Assembly (NCBI GenBank): GCA_023420085.1
Contig: JAEZWQ010000025.1
Span: 1-64,000, forward strand
Reading direction: 5' to 3'
Source of the DNA: Bacillota bacterium
Lineage (GTDB): Bacteria; Bacillota; Clostridia; Lachnospirales; Lachnospiraceae
DNA: 64,000 bases
Part shown: positions 26,133-35,402 of the stretch, in pieces
Numbering within the stretch: the stretch's first letter is position 1
Layout: each line of letters starts with the position of its first letter
Translations under genes and position numbers: made by a program
Notes under the pieces: model-generated
Seen by the model: only the letters and a program-made list of their open reading frames with translations
Database searches by the model: none
What the model was told of the DNA's origin: nothing

Positions 26133-27446
26133 ATGGAAAGTAAATTAATATTAGAAATATTAGAATATATTATTTTGGTAACGTTTAATTTTATTATACC
26201 AAAAATTTTTTTACCGAGAATAATAGAGAATAAATTTGTTAATAGATTCAATGTAATACTGATTATATTAATAGGAATATTATCATGGAAGATATATATT
26301 ATAAATAGAATATTGGTTGTTATACTATATTATTATAATTTCAGACATAAATTTAATAAAAGTATCGGGATATCCTTATTCTTTACATTTCATATTTTTT
26401 TAGCTTATGAAACTTTGAAATTCTTCATTAATAGCATTTTTTTTAGAGTTATTATTAAATTTAATTTATATCCAGTAGTATATCTAATTTTAGAATGTTT
26501 ATTGGTTATTTTTACTGTATTTGTTTCTATGCTAATTCTTAAATGGATTAAATTTTATGATGAATTTTTAAATATTGAGATTAAGAATAAAACAGTAAAA
26601 TTTATTAACTATATGTTTGTTTTATTTATAATTTTAAGAATGGTAGCAATTTACTTAATTAGTATAAAAAAAATATATATATTTGAATTTGATACTACTA
26701 TTTCGCTTATGTTATTAATATTGTATCTATCTTTAATTATATATTTATATAATAAGCAGCAGATATACTTATACAATGAAAGGATAGATAGTAGAATTAA
26801 GGAAAATATTATTTTGAATGAGTATATTACTGAAATTAATAAATTATATAACAATATTAGAGGTATAAGGCATGATTTTGCTGCAATTATATCATCTATT
26901 GAACCTGCTCTTGAGAGAGAAGATATTAATGAAATTAAAGATATTTATAATAAAATATATAAGGAAGCAAATAATAGATTAAATATAAAAAAATATAGTT
27001 TATTTGACTTAGAAAATATTAAAGATATTATAGTAAGGAATATACTTATAGAAAAACTTATATTATGTAAAAGTAAGAAAATAAATATGAATATAAATGT
27101 ATTAGGAGATGTCTACGAAGTAGACATACCAATGCTTGAAAAAACAAGATTATTAAATATACTTCTTGATAATGCTATAGAAGCCGCGGAAAATACAGAA
27201 AATCCAACTTTAAATATTGGAATTTTAAGCAACAATAACTATACAGAATTTATAATTGAAAATACTTTTGTTAATAATTTAGATATTAATAAAATATGGG
27301 AACAAAATTATTCTACCAAAGGAAGGGAAAGAGGAATTGGCTTAAATATAATTTCATCAATTTTGGAAGATATTACAAATATTGATATAGAAACTTCTAT
27401 CGAGGATAATAATTTCATTCAAAGGATAAAAATATGGAAGATATAA
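26133..27446 (+). CDS. AgrC-like sensor histidine kinase (GHKL type)
   Basis: A 437-residue membrane kinase. About six membrane helices (residues 5-215) precede the dimerisation helix with RGIRHDFAAI (phospho-His near 245), the N-box LNILLDNAIEAAE near 345 and the G-box GRERGIGLNII near 400. This is the class-10 (AgrC/ComD) kinase layout that usually detects peptide pheromones. The start at 26133 follows TGGAG; the frame extends to 26031, where AGGTG precedes another ATG, so a 34-residue longer form is possible. It overlaps the response regulator by 13 bases. The gene is extremely AT-rich. No AgrB/AgrD was found nearby. Confidence 0.85.
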   Translation: MESKLILEILEYIILVTFNFIIPKIFLPRIIENKFVNRFNVILIILIGILSWKIYIINRILVVILYYYNFRHKFNKSIGISLFFTFHIFLAYETLKFFINSIFFRVIIKFNLYPVVYLILECLLVIFTVFVSMLILKWIKFYDEFLNIEIKNKTVKFINYMFVLFIILRMVAIYLISIKKIYIFEFDTTISLMLLILYLSLIIYLYNKQQIYLYNERIDSRIKENIILNEYITEINKLYNNIRGIRHDFAAIISSIEPALEREDINEIKDIYNKIYKEANNRLNIKKYSLFDLENIKDIIVRNILIEKLILCKSKKINMNINVLGDVYEVDIPMLEKTRLLNILLDNAIEAAENTENPTLNIGILSNNNYTEFIIENTFVNNLDINKIWEQNYSTKGRERGIGLNIISSILEDITNIDIETSIEDNNFIQRIKIWKI

Positions 27447-28195
27447 AGAAGTTAAAAATTGCGATATTAGAAGATAATAATATTCATTTAAGAAGAATCA
27501 TTAACAATATAGATAAAATATCAATAGATTTAAATTTAGAATGTTCTTTAACCGTATCTTCATCAATAGACGAGTACAGGGAAAAAATTGCTTATAATAG
27601 TTTTGATATATATTTTTTAGACTTAGAAATAGATAGTGATAGGTACATAGGGATTTCAATCGGGGAGCAGATTCGAGAAAAAGATAAAGAAGCGGTTATA
27701 ATATTTGTAACTACTTATTCAGAAACTATGCCATTGATATTTAAAAGACATATTATGGCTTATGATTTTATTGTAAAAGATCAAAGCGAACAAGATTTTT
27801 TTATGCAACTAAAGGAATGCTTAAAGAATGTAAGTGTTTTAAAAAAACCAGAGAAAGAGGATAAAGCTATATATTATTCTTATAAGGGGAGAGGAGGGGC
27901 ATTAATTAATTTTGATAATATATTATTTATTGAGACTTATTATCTATCACACAGAATATTAATAACGACTAAATATAATAAGAAAATAATATATGGTACA
28001 ATTAAGGATATATTAAACATAGATATTAATAATGCTTTATATAAAATAAATAGATCACAAGTTATAAATATAAAAAATATTATTGATATTGACTTTATTA
28101 ATAATAGTATAATTTTTACTAAAGATATAAAGTATAAATTACCATTAAATTTATTAAAGAGAATTCATAGAATTTGGATTAATTCATTAAAATAA
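27434..28195 (+). CDS. AgrA-like LytTR response regulator
   Basis: A 253-residue regulator: a receiver domain (about 7-125, with acidic pair EDN near 13, phospho-acceptor Asp in YFLDLEI near 58 and Thr/Lys in TTYSE and FIVKD) and a LytTR DNA-binding domain (about 150-250, LFIETYYLSHRILITT, and KINRSQVINIKNI). LytTR proteins bind pairs of 9-base repeats spaced by 12 bases. It is translationally coupled to the kinase. A repeat pair of that geometry lies in the gap before the next gene. Confidence 0.9.
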   Translation: MEDIKKLKIAILEDNNIHLRRIINNIDKISIDLNLECSLTVSSSIDEYREKIAYNSFDIYFLDLEIDSDRYIGISIGEQIREKDKEAVIIFVTTYSETMPLIFKRHIMAYDFIVKDQSEQDFFMQLKECLKNVSVLKKPEKEDKAIYYSYKGRGGALINFDNILFIETYYLSHRILITTKYNKKIIYGTIKDILNIDINNALYKINRSQVINIKNIIDIDFINNSIIFTKDIKYKLPLNLLKRIHRIWINSLK

Positions 28196-28197
28196 TA

Positions 28198-28228
28198 TTT
28201 TAGGAACAAATATGTATATTTTAAGGAC
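28198..28228 (+). promoter_or_regulatory. Candidate LytTR operator
   Basis: Direct repeats TTTAGGAAC (28198-28206) and TTTAAGGAC (28220-28228), 22 bases start to start, match the 9-12-9 layout of LytTR sites. They lie 64 bases before the lipoprotein ATG, with TATACT at about 28256 as a possible -10. Only part of the base consensus is met. Confidence 0.4.
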
Positions 28229-28291
28229 ATAATAAATTTTTTATATAAAAACATGATATACTCATTATACAATTTTTTAGGAGGATGTATA

Positions 28292-29371
28292 ATGAAAAAA
28301 ATAAAAATTTTTGCATTAGTATTATCTCTAGGATTGTTAGTAGGCTGTGCTGGAAATAGTAGTACTGCTAGTAAAGATAGTCAATATGCCTATTCAATTG
28401 TAAGTGCAAATAAAATTTTAAATTTTGATAAAGATGATAAAATAGTTAATGAAGATACTAGTTGGAAAAAGGGAGTAAGAAATGATTTAGTGTATGAAAC
28501 TAAAGATAAAATACTAAGTATAGGTCAAGATATTAACTCACCAAAAAATGAAATAATCGCACTTGATAAAAAAACTAATGAAGTAAAGTCTAAAGTTATT
28601 GAAGATATGAGTTATAATCATTACTTTGACAGTGAAGGAAATTGTTATAGTGCATCTTTACATGAAAATTACATTACTTTTTATAAATATGATAAAGACT
28701 TCAATTTAGTTATTGAAAAGAATCTTGAAAATATTCCAATGCTATCAGTGGCAATTAATGGTATTACTGAATATAAAGATGAATTATACCTATTAGTTAC
28801 AACAAGCACTGTGCATATATATAATACAAGTGATGAAGCGAAGAAAAATAATAAAGTTGAAAATGAAATTTGGAAAATGTCTAAAAATTTTGATTTGGTA
28901 GAAAAGACAACCATACCTATAAATGATACAAGTGCTTATAGAATGTTGCATGACAATAATCTTCTATATATTGCATGTACATTCAAAAGCAAAGAAGAAG
29001 GTGGTAATCAAATAGTCATATATAATTTAGATACCAAAGATATAAAGGATATAACTCTAAAAAATAGCTATCCAATGATAATGAAACTAGACAAAGAAAA
29101 CAATAGGCTGATTATTGCTCATGAAAAATTATATGGTTTTACAGGCGATATATCTGTTTTAGATTTGAAAACTTATGAAGAAAAAAATATAAAATTAGAA
29201 CCAACAAAAGATAAGAGTTATCCATTCCCTTATATAAATATGAGTAGTGATAAATACTATATACTGATAGATACGAATCTATATAAAATTGATAAAAAAG
29301 ATTTAAGCTTTGATAAAGTAGATTTGAGTACATATAATTTAGAATTTCCACAAATAATTTACTTTAATTAA
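28292..29371 (+). CDS. Lipoprotein, probable beta-propeller, unknown function
   Basis: A 359-residue exported lipoprotein. The start at 28292 follows TAGGAGG; the signal peptide MKKIKIFALVLSLGLLVGC ends in lipobox LVGC (Cys19), then an S/T-rich linker. The mature part repeats a pattern of short beta strands with D-K-x-x-N turns (ALDKKTNEVKSK, KYDKDFNLVIEK, NLDTKDIKDI, LDLKTYEEKNI), suggesting a six- or seven-bladed propeller. No family is recognised. Its place right behind an AgrCA-like system with a candidate LytTR site suggests it is that system's target. Confidence 0.82.
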   Translation: MKKIKIFALVLSLGLLVGCAGNSSTASKDSQYAYSIVSANKILNFDKDDKIVNEDTSWKKGVRNDLVYETKDKILSIGQDINSPKNEIIALDKKTNEVKSKVIEDMSYNHYFDSEGNCYSASLHENYITFYKYDKDFNLVIEKNLENIPMLSVAINGITEYKDELYLLVTTSTVHIYNTSDEAKKNNKVENEIWKMSKNFDLVEKTTIPINDTSAYRMLHDNNLLYIACTFKSKEEGGNQIVIYNLDTKDIKDITLKNSYPMIMKLDKENNRLIIAHEKLYGFTGDISVLDLKTYEEKNIKLEPTKDKSYPFPYINMSSDKYYILIDTNLYKIDKKDLSFDKVDLSTYNLEFPQIIYFN

Positions 29372-29398
29372 TACATAAAGTATAAATTTACTATTTAC

Positions 29399-29482
29399 GT
29401 ACCAGTAAAAAATTGAGTTAACCCTAAAAGTTTTACTTATTATAAACAATTTGGAGTTGATTCAATATACTGGTACTTTTTG
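29399..29482 (+). terminator. Wide-loop terminator of the lipoprotein gene
   Basis: Arms 29399-29407 and 29468-29476 (9 perfect pairs, extended by TTGA/TCAA) enclose about 60 bases and are followed by TTTTTTG. The rest of the gap to 29622 is AT-rich with no gene. Confidence 0.6.
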
Positions 29483-29621
29483 TTATATATATTTATTATA
29501 ATTAAACTAGAAGCAAATGTATGTAACCGTGTTTTCTATGTACAATATTAGTAAAATGTGATAAATTAAAAGGTAAGGATTTAATAAAATCTAATATATA
29601 AGTACGAAATGGATATGTAAG

Positions 29622-31502
29622 ATGTTTAATAAATTAATGAATTCTAGTTTCTATAGAAAGTATAGGAGCTATTTATTGATATGTATTGATTTATCGATTG
29701 TAATTGCTTCATTTATATTTGCCTATTTTTTAAAACATGATTTTGAAGCTAACATATTAAATGAAGGAATAAGAAGATTATGGTTTGTTACCATATTTGT
29801 AGTCCTAGACTTTGCATTTTATTTTGTTGTATATAAGATACATAAGAGTTTATGGACATATATTAGTGCTAAAGAAATATTCACGATAATTAAGGCTGTT
29901 TTCTTTGCATCAGCAACATTTGAAATATTTCTTCTTATATTCTATAGAGATATAGATGTAATTGTATTAGTTATTATGGCTGCTATTATAATTATAGTTC
30001 TTATGCTTGGAGTAAGGGTTATTTATAGGGCTATAAGAGAATATCAATACCAACAAAATGGCATTATTGGGTCTAGGCGTAATGCTCTAATAATTGGTGC
30101 TGGTGACTCAGGCTATATCTTATTAAAAGGAATAACAAAGCATAAATATTATAAAGCCAAGCCTGTAGTGTTTTTGGATGATAATAGGGTTGGGTCTATA
30201 GTAAGTGGTATACCTGTTATTGGTCAGATTTCTGACTTAACTATGGCAGTGGTTAAGTATAACATTGGTATAGTTTTTATTGCGATTCCTAGTATATCAA
30301 TTGAAAAAAAGAGATTTATAATCGATGCATTAAAACATTTTGATTGTGAAGTTAAAATAATGAGAAATAGCCTAGATTTACTTGAATCAGATGAAGATAG
30401 TATAGGATTTAAGGTAAAAGACATAGCTATTGAAGATCTACTTGGTAGAGGTGAAGTACACTTAGATCAGAATGAAATAAGTGAATATATTACTGGAAAA
30501 ACAGTATTGGTTACAGGTGCAGGAGGCACAATTGGTGGACAACTTTGTAGGGAAATATTCAACTATAAACCAAAAGTATTATATATGTTAGATATAAATG
30601 AGAATGGTTTATATATGCTAGAACAAGACTTTATGAAAATAGCAAGAGAAGAAGAGGAATATTCTAATATTAAAGTTGTATCAGAAGTCTTATCAATTAG
30701 AGACTTTATGGGAATGGATTATTTTCTAAAGAATACAAAGCCTGATATTGTATATCATGCAGCAGCCCATAAGCATGTTCCATTAATGGAAACAAGACCT
30801 ATGGAAGCTGTTAAAAATAATGTTATTGGTACAAGAAATTTAATAGATCTTAGTATTAAACATGAGGTTAGTAGATTAATCATGATTTCTACAGATAAGG
30901 CTGTTAATCCTACAACAGCAATGGGAGCTACAAAAAGGCTTACAGAGCTTATTCTTCAGTCAAGAAGAAATAATGGAAAAACAAAGCTTGCAGCTGTTAG
31001 ATTTGGTAATGTATTAGGGTCAAATGGAAGTGTTATACCGATATTTAAAAAACAAATTGAAGCAGGAGGACCTGTTACAGTAACTAGTAGAGAAATTGTT
31101 AGGTATTTTATGACAGTTCCTGAGGCAGCACAATTAGTTTTACAAGCTGGATACTATGCTGATAAAGGAGAGATATTTGTTTTAGATATGGGGAAACCTG
31201 TTAGAATAATTGACCTTGCAGAAAATATGATAAAACTATCTGGATATAGACCATATAAGGATATTGATATTATTGAGATCGGATTAAGACCGGGAGAGAA
31301 AATGTATGAAGAGCTTTCTTGGGGAAATGAGGAGACCGAAAAAACCAAAAATAATCTAATATTTAAAAACCATATTCAAGATATAAATGCTGAAAAACTT
31401 GATAGAGTTATTGATGAATTGAACCAAATGGCAAATACAGATATAAATTCAAAAAAAATGAAAAAAGCCATTATGATGTCTGTATTAGTTGATTACATCT
31501 AG
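29622..31502 (+). CDS. CapD/FlaA1-like nucleoside-diphosphate-sugar dehydratase/epimerase
   Basis: A 626-residue membrane-bound enzyme of polysaccharide synthesis. Four N-terminal membrane helices (about 15-125) are followed by a first Rossmann-like domain (GAGDSGYIL near 160) and the extended SDR domain beginning with VTGAGGTIGGQLC near 294, STDKAVNPTTAMGATKR near 425 and a C-terminal EIGLRPGEKMYEEL block typical of the UDP-GlcNAc 4,6-dehydratase/C6 group (CapD, PglF, WbpM). It probably makes a 4-keto-6-deoxy sugar for surface glycan or glycoprotein. No glycan cluster surrounds it. Confidence 0.9.
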   Translation: MFNKLMNSSFYRKYRSYLLICIDLSIVIASFIFAYFLKHDFEANILNEGIRRLWFVTIFVVLDFAFYFVVYKIHKSLWTYISAKEIFTIIKAVFFASATFEIFLLIFYRDIDVIVLVIMAAIIIIVLMLGVRVIYRAIREYQYQQNGIIGSRRNALIIGAGDSGYILLKGITKHKYYKAKPVVFLDDNRVGSIVSGIPVIGQISDLTMAVVKYNIGIVFIAIPSISIEKKRFIIDALKHFDCEVKIMRNSLDLLESDEDSIGFKVKDIAIEDLLGRGEVHLDQNEISEYITGKTVLVTGAGGTIGGQLCREIFNYKPKVLYMLDINENGLYMLEQDFMKIAREEEEYSNIKVVSEVLSIRDFMGMDYFLKNTKPDIVYHAAAHKHVPLMETRPMEAVKNNVIGTRNLIDLSIKHEVSRLIMISTDKAVNPTTAMGATKRLTELILQSRRNNGKTKLAAVRFGNVLGSNGSVIPIFKKQIEAGGPVTVTSREIVRYFMTVPEAAQLVLQAGYYADKGEIFVLDMGKPVRIIDLAENMIKLSGYRPYKDIDIIEIGLRPGEKMYEELSWGNEETEKTKNNLIFKNHIQDINAEKLDRVIDELNQMANTDINSKKMKKAIMMSVLVDYI

Positions 31503-31522
31503 TTTTTTTAGAATGAGGAATA

Positions 31523-32110
31523 ATGAAGCTACTTATTTATATATTAGGAAAGAGTGCATCTGGTAAAGACACTATATTTAATATAATTTCAGATAGATTT
31601 AATATTAAAAAGTTAGTTATATATACGACAAGACCTATAAGAGTAGGTGAAGTTGATGGTGTGACTTATAATTTTGTTGATGACAAATTCATACAAGAAA
31701 TACCAGATAATAAAATCATTGAAGTTAGAACATATCATACTGTTCTAGGAGATTGGAAGTATTTTACTCTTGAAGACGAACAATTCTTTAATAATGATGT
31801 AATTATTGGAATCGGTACATTAGAATCTATGAATAAATTGTATGAAAAGTTTGGTAAAGATAAGATTATGCCAATATATATAGAAGTGCCGGATGATGTT
31901 AGACTAAAGAGGGCGATGATGAGAGAAAGTCTATCAAATAGTCCTAATTATGATGAAGTAGCTCGTCGATTTGAAGCAGATAATATTGACTTTGCAGAAG
32001 ATAAATTAAAAGTTTTAGGTATAGAAAAAAAGTATAAAAATATTGATTTAGATACTTGTATAGATGATATTTGTAATGATATACGGAGGAAACTTGGAAG
32101 GATTAAATAA
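31523..32110 (+). CDS. Guanylate-kinase-like protein
   Basis: A 195-residue P-loop kinase fold with ILGKSASGKDTIF at 7-19 and the GMP-site signature YTTRPIRVGEVDGVTYNFV near 35-52, both recognisable from guanylate kinase, though the P-loop is GKSASGKD rather than the usual GPSGAGKG. Firmicutes normally have thymidylate kinase in this slot before holB, so this may be a divergent paralogue. Its C-terminus overlaps holB by 17 bases. Substrate GMP is the best guess. Confidence 0.8.
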   Translation: MKLLIYILGKSASGKDTIFNIISDRFNIKKLVIYTTRPIRVGEVDGVTYNFVDDKFIQEIPDNKIIEVRTYHTVLGDWKYFTLEDEQFFNNDVIIGIGTLESMNKLYEKFGKDKIMPIYIEVPDDVRLKRAMMRESLSNSPNYDEVARRFEADNIDFAEDKLKVLGIEKKYKNIDLDTCIDDICNDIRRKLGRIK

Positions 32111-33050
32111 TATTATAGGTCATGAAAAAGTTAAAGAATTTTTAGATAAATCTTTAACTAATAATAAAATTGCAAATTCATATATATTTTCAGGGGCTAA
32201 GGGATTAGGAAAGTTTAGGATGGCAAAGATATTTGCAAAAAATCTACAATGTGATTTTTCAGATAATATGCCTGATTGCTGTATTATTGATGAAGGTGGA
32301 AAAAACATAGGAATAGATGTGATAAGAGAGAAGATCATCAACGATATAGTTGTATTCCCAATGCAAAAAAAATATAAAATATACATTATAAAAAATGCTC
32401 AAAAATTAACTGTACAGGCACAAAATGCACTATTAAAAACTTTGGAAGAACCTCCGGAATATGCAGTTATTATACTTATATGTAATGATGAAAGAAAGTT
32501 ACTAGATACTATAAAATCTAGAAGTATAATATTACATTTTGTTAGTCCGAGTATTGAAGAAGCATCTAAGTGTATAATGGACAAACTTGAGATTAGTGAA
32601 GAGGATGCCCTAATGCTATGTAAAATTACAGATTGTAATATTGGACAAGCAAAAAGGTATTCAGAGATTTATAAGAATAAGAAAATTTGGGACGAGATGA
32701 TACATGTACTTATACACATATATGAAATGAAAAATTATGAGCTTGTATCATTTATAAAAAAATTAGAAGATATTGAAAAAGAATTTTTTATGCAACTATT
32801 ATTTTGTATGTATAAAGATATGCTTAATTATAAAATATCTCATGATCCAAATTCAATTATTTTAAAATCTATACAGATGCAAATAATGAATAATATAAAG
32901 AGCGTTTCATATGATTATATGTATGCATCGATTGATTCTATTATAAAGGCTATCGAAAGAATAGAAGCTAATGCAAATATTGAGTCAGTTATGGAAGTTC
33001 TTTTGATGAATATAAAGGAGTTAAGTTGTGGAAACAGTAATAGGGGTTAG
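32094..33050 (+). CDS. holB: DNA polymerase III delta-prime subunit
   Basis: A 318-residue clamp-loader subunit. The N-terminus NNIIGHEKVKEFLDKSL and the KLTVQAQNALLKTLEEPPEYAVIILIC block (near 112-140) are the family hallmarks. Walker A is degenerate (SGAKGLGKFRM) and the SRC motif reads SRS, as befits a subunit that need not hydrolyse ATP. I chose TTG at 32094 because GGAGGA lies immediately upstream; an ATG at 32064 has no ribosome site. The typical zinc Cys cluster is incomplete. Operon with the guanylate-kinase-like gene, ricT and trmN6. Confidence 0.88.
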   Translation: MEGLNNIIGHEKVKEFLDKSLTNNKIANSYIFSGAKGLGKFRMAKIFAKNLQCDFSDNMPDCCIIDEGGKNIGIDVIREKIINDIVVFPMQKKYKIYIIKNAQKLTVQAQNALLKTLEEPPEYAVIILICNDERKLLDTIKSRSIILHFVSPSIEEASKCIMDKLEISEEDALMLCKITDCNIGQAKRYSEIYKNKKIWDEMIHVLIHIYEMKNYELVSFIKKLEDIEKEFFMQLLFCMYKDMLNYKISHDPNSIILKSIQMQIMNNIKSVSYDYMYASIDSIIKAIERIEANANIESVMEVLLMNIKELSCGNSNRG

Positions 33051-33846
33051 ACTGGAGAAAACAGGGAAAATCTATTATTTTGATCCGTTAGATATAGAGA
33101 TAGCAAAAGGCGATAAGGTTATTGTTGAAACAATCAGAGGGGTTGAATGTGGGGATGTTATAATTTCACCCAAAGAGGTTTGCGAGGATGAAATAGTAAA
33201 GCCACTTAAGCCTATAATGAGAAAAGCTACACAAGAAGATATAGATGAGCTTGAACAACTTGAAATATTATCAGATGAGGCATTTAAATTATGTAAAAAA
33301 ATAGTTGCTGAACAATCTCTAGATATGAAGATTGTTAGGGCTGTTTATACATTTGATAGGAAAAAGCTTATTTTTTATTTTGTAGCTGAAGGTAGAGTCG
33401 ATTTTAGAGATCTTGTGAAGGTGCTTGCTGCTCAATTTAAAACCAGGATTGAATTAAGACAAATTGGTGCAAGGGATGCTACAAAGAAAATTGGGGGATT
33501 AGGTTCTTGTGGAAGACCTCTATGTTGTAGTACATTTTTGACTGAATTTGCCCCAGTGGGGATAAAAATGTTAAAAGAACAAAATGTATCATTAAATCCT
33601 TCACAAATTTCAGGACATTGTGGCAGACTTATGTGCTGCTTAGCATATGATCAACATACTTATGAAGAACTAAATAAAGATCTACCTAGTGTAGGACAAA
33701 AGGCAACAATAATTGAAACAGGAGAAGTTGGAGTAGTCGATAGCGTTCAAATATTAAAACAGGAAGTAAAAATACTTATTGAAAATGAAGATGGTGAACG
33801 TAATATCAAATCATTAAAATACGACTTGTGTAAATACGATGATTAG
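33028..33846 (+). CDS. ricT: PSP1-domain protein RicT (YaaT)
   Basis: A 272-residue cytoplasmic protein of the YaaT/RicT family, part of the Y-complex that in Bacillus directs RNase Y and carries Fe-S clusters. Cysteine-rich blocks GLGSCGRPLCCSTFL near 154 and SGHCGRLMCCLAYDQHTYEEL near 190 are diagnostic. The start is GTG at 33028 with GGAG upstream, overlapping holB by 23 bases. The holB-yaaT-trmN6-rsmI order is conserved in Firmicutes. Confidence 0.92.
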   Translation: METVIGVRLEKTGKIYYFDPLDIEIAKGDKVIVETIRGVECGDVIISPKEVCEDEIVKPLKPIMRKATQEDIDELEQLEILSDEAFKLCKKIVAEQSLDMKIVRAVYTFDRKKLIFYFVAEGRVDFRDLVKVLAAQFKTRIELRQIGARDATKKIGGLGSCGRPLCCSTFLTEFAPVGIKMLKEQNVSLNPSQISGHCGRLMCCLAYDQHTYEELNKDLPSVGQKATIIETGEVGVVDSVQILKQEVKILIENEDGERNIKSLKYDLCKYDD

Positions 33847-34558
33847 AGAAGATGATTTAGGGCTAAAAGGATTAAAGTTACTACAAGATACCAATTTTTT
33901 TTCATTTGGGATTGATACTGTTATACTCTCAGGTTTTGTTAACAATATTAAATATGATAGGGTACTAGATATTGGAACCGGAAATGCAATTTTACCGATT
34001 TTACTTTATGGTAAGAATAAAGGCAAGCAATTTATAGGAGTCGAAATACAAAAAGATGTTGCAGAACTTGCAGTTAAAAATATTAAATTAAATAATTTGC
34101 AAGATCATATAGATATAATTAATATGGACATATCAGAGTATAAGGTTGATAAATTATTTGACATGATAGTATCAAACCCGCCCTATATGATAAAGAGTGG
34201 AGGGAAAGTAAGTGACAACATCTATAAAGCTATTGCAAGAACGGAAATAGAATTTGATTTAGATAAGTTGTTTAGATCTACAAGATCATTATTGAAAGAA
34301 AAGGGATCACTTTTTATAGTACATAGATCGATAAGAATTGTGGATATCTTTTCAAAGGCAAGAGAGTATAGGATTGAACCAAAGAGAATTAGATTTGTAA
34401 AATCATATGCTGATTCGGCTACTAATCTTGTATTGATAGAGTTTATTAAGGGCGCTAAACCTTTTTTAACAATTGAGCCTGATCTTATAATTTATAAAGA
34501 TGCAGATGGTAATTATACAGATGAAATATTAGACATTTATGGTATGAAGAATGGGTGA
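33839..34558 (+). CDS. tRNA1(Val) adenine-37 N6-methyltransferase family
   Basis: A 239-residue SAM-dependent methyltransferase. The SAM loop VLDIGTGNAILPIL is at about 41-54 and the amino-methylating NPPY motif near 114. It matches the YabB/TrmN6 group, which methylates adenine, by context to 16S/tRNA modification genes. It overlaps ricT and rsmI by 8 bases each. The exact target base is inferred from the family only. Confidence 0.88.
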   Translation: MIREDDLGLKGLKLLQDTNFFSFGIDTVILSGFVNNIKYDRVLDIGTGNAILPILLYGKNKGKQFIGVEIQKDVAELAVKNIKLNNLQDHIDIINMDISEYKVDKLFDMIVSNPPYMIKSGGKVSDNIYKAIARTEIEFDLDKLFRSTRSLLKEKGSLFIVHRSIRIVDIFSKAREYRIEPKRIRFVKSYADSATNLVLIEFIKGAKPFLTIEPDLIIYKDADGNYTDEILDIYGMKNG

Positions 34559-35402
34559 ATTATATTTATGTCCTACACCTATAGGTAATTTAGAGGATAT
34601 AACTTTAAGAACAATTAGAATATTAAAAGAGGTAGATATAATTGCTGCAGAGGATACTAGACATAGTCTAAAGCTTTTGCAGCATTTGGGTATAAATAAG
34701 CCTCTTACTAGTTATCATGAACATAATAAATATAAAAAAATTGATTACATTATTGAAAAATTAAATAGCGGAAATAATATAGCATTAGTTACAGATGCAG
34801 GTACACCTGCTATATCAGATCCTGGCGAAGAGCTAGTTAAAAAATGTATTGAACTAGGAATAAATGTTGTAGCATTGCCAGGGGCAACGGCATCTATCAC
34901 AGCATTAATAATTTCTGGATTTAATACTAAAGGTTTTATATTTGAAGGGTTTTTACCCACCGATAAAAAAAGTAGAATTAAAATATTAGAAAGAAATAAA
35001 AATGAAGAAAGAACACTAATATTTTATGAAGCACCTCATAGATTAATTGAAACTTTAAATATTTTGCTAGATAATTTTGGAAATAGAAATATTGCTGTAT
35101 GTAAAGAACTAACTAAATTACACGAAGAAGTCATAAGAGGAACTATTGAAGAAGTTTTAGAAATATTTAATAGTAGTGATAAAATTCGTGGAGAGTTTGT
35201 ATTAGTACTAGAAGGAAAGAGCAGTGAATTAATTAATGAGGAAAAAATTAAAAAATTTAGTGAAATAGATATTAATACTCATATGATGATGTATACTTCT
35301 AATGGAATGAGTGAAAAAGATGCCATGAAAATTGTTGCTAAAGAAAGAGGAATGAAAAAAAGAGAAGTTTATTCAATACTAAAAGGAGATCAAGATGAAT
35401 AA
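34551..35402 (+). CDS. rsmI: 16S rRNA 2'-O-ribose C1402 methyltransferase
   Basis: A 283-residue tetrapyrrole-methylase-fold enzyme. LYLCPTPIGNLEDITLRTIRIL at the N-terminus, AAEDTRHSLKLL near 34, the SDAGTPAISDPG block (here TDAGTPAISDPGEELV near 80) and LPGATA near 107 define the YraL/RsmI family. It 2'-O-methylates C1402 in the decoding centre. It overlaps both neighbours by 8 bases. Confidence 0.94.
   Translation: MGELYLCPTPIGNLEDITLRTIRILKEVDIIAAEDTRHSLKLLQHLGINKPLTSYHEHNKYKKIDYIIEKLNSGNNIALVTDAGTPAISDPGEELVKKCIELGINVVALPGATASITALIISGFNTKGFIFEGFLPTDKKSRIKILERNKNEERTLIFYEAPHRLIETLNILLDNFGNRNIAVCKELTKLHEEVIRGTIEEVLEIFNSSDKIRGEFVLVLEGKSSELINEEKIKKFSEIDINTHMMMYTSNGMSEKDAMKIVAKERGMKKREVYSILKGDQDE

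Noticed and set aside
25939..28291. Search for AgrD-like peptide or AgrB gene around the AgrCA-like pair
   Set aside because: No short frame with a start, ribosome site and Cys/Ser-containing pheromone core was found.
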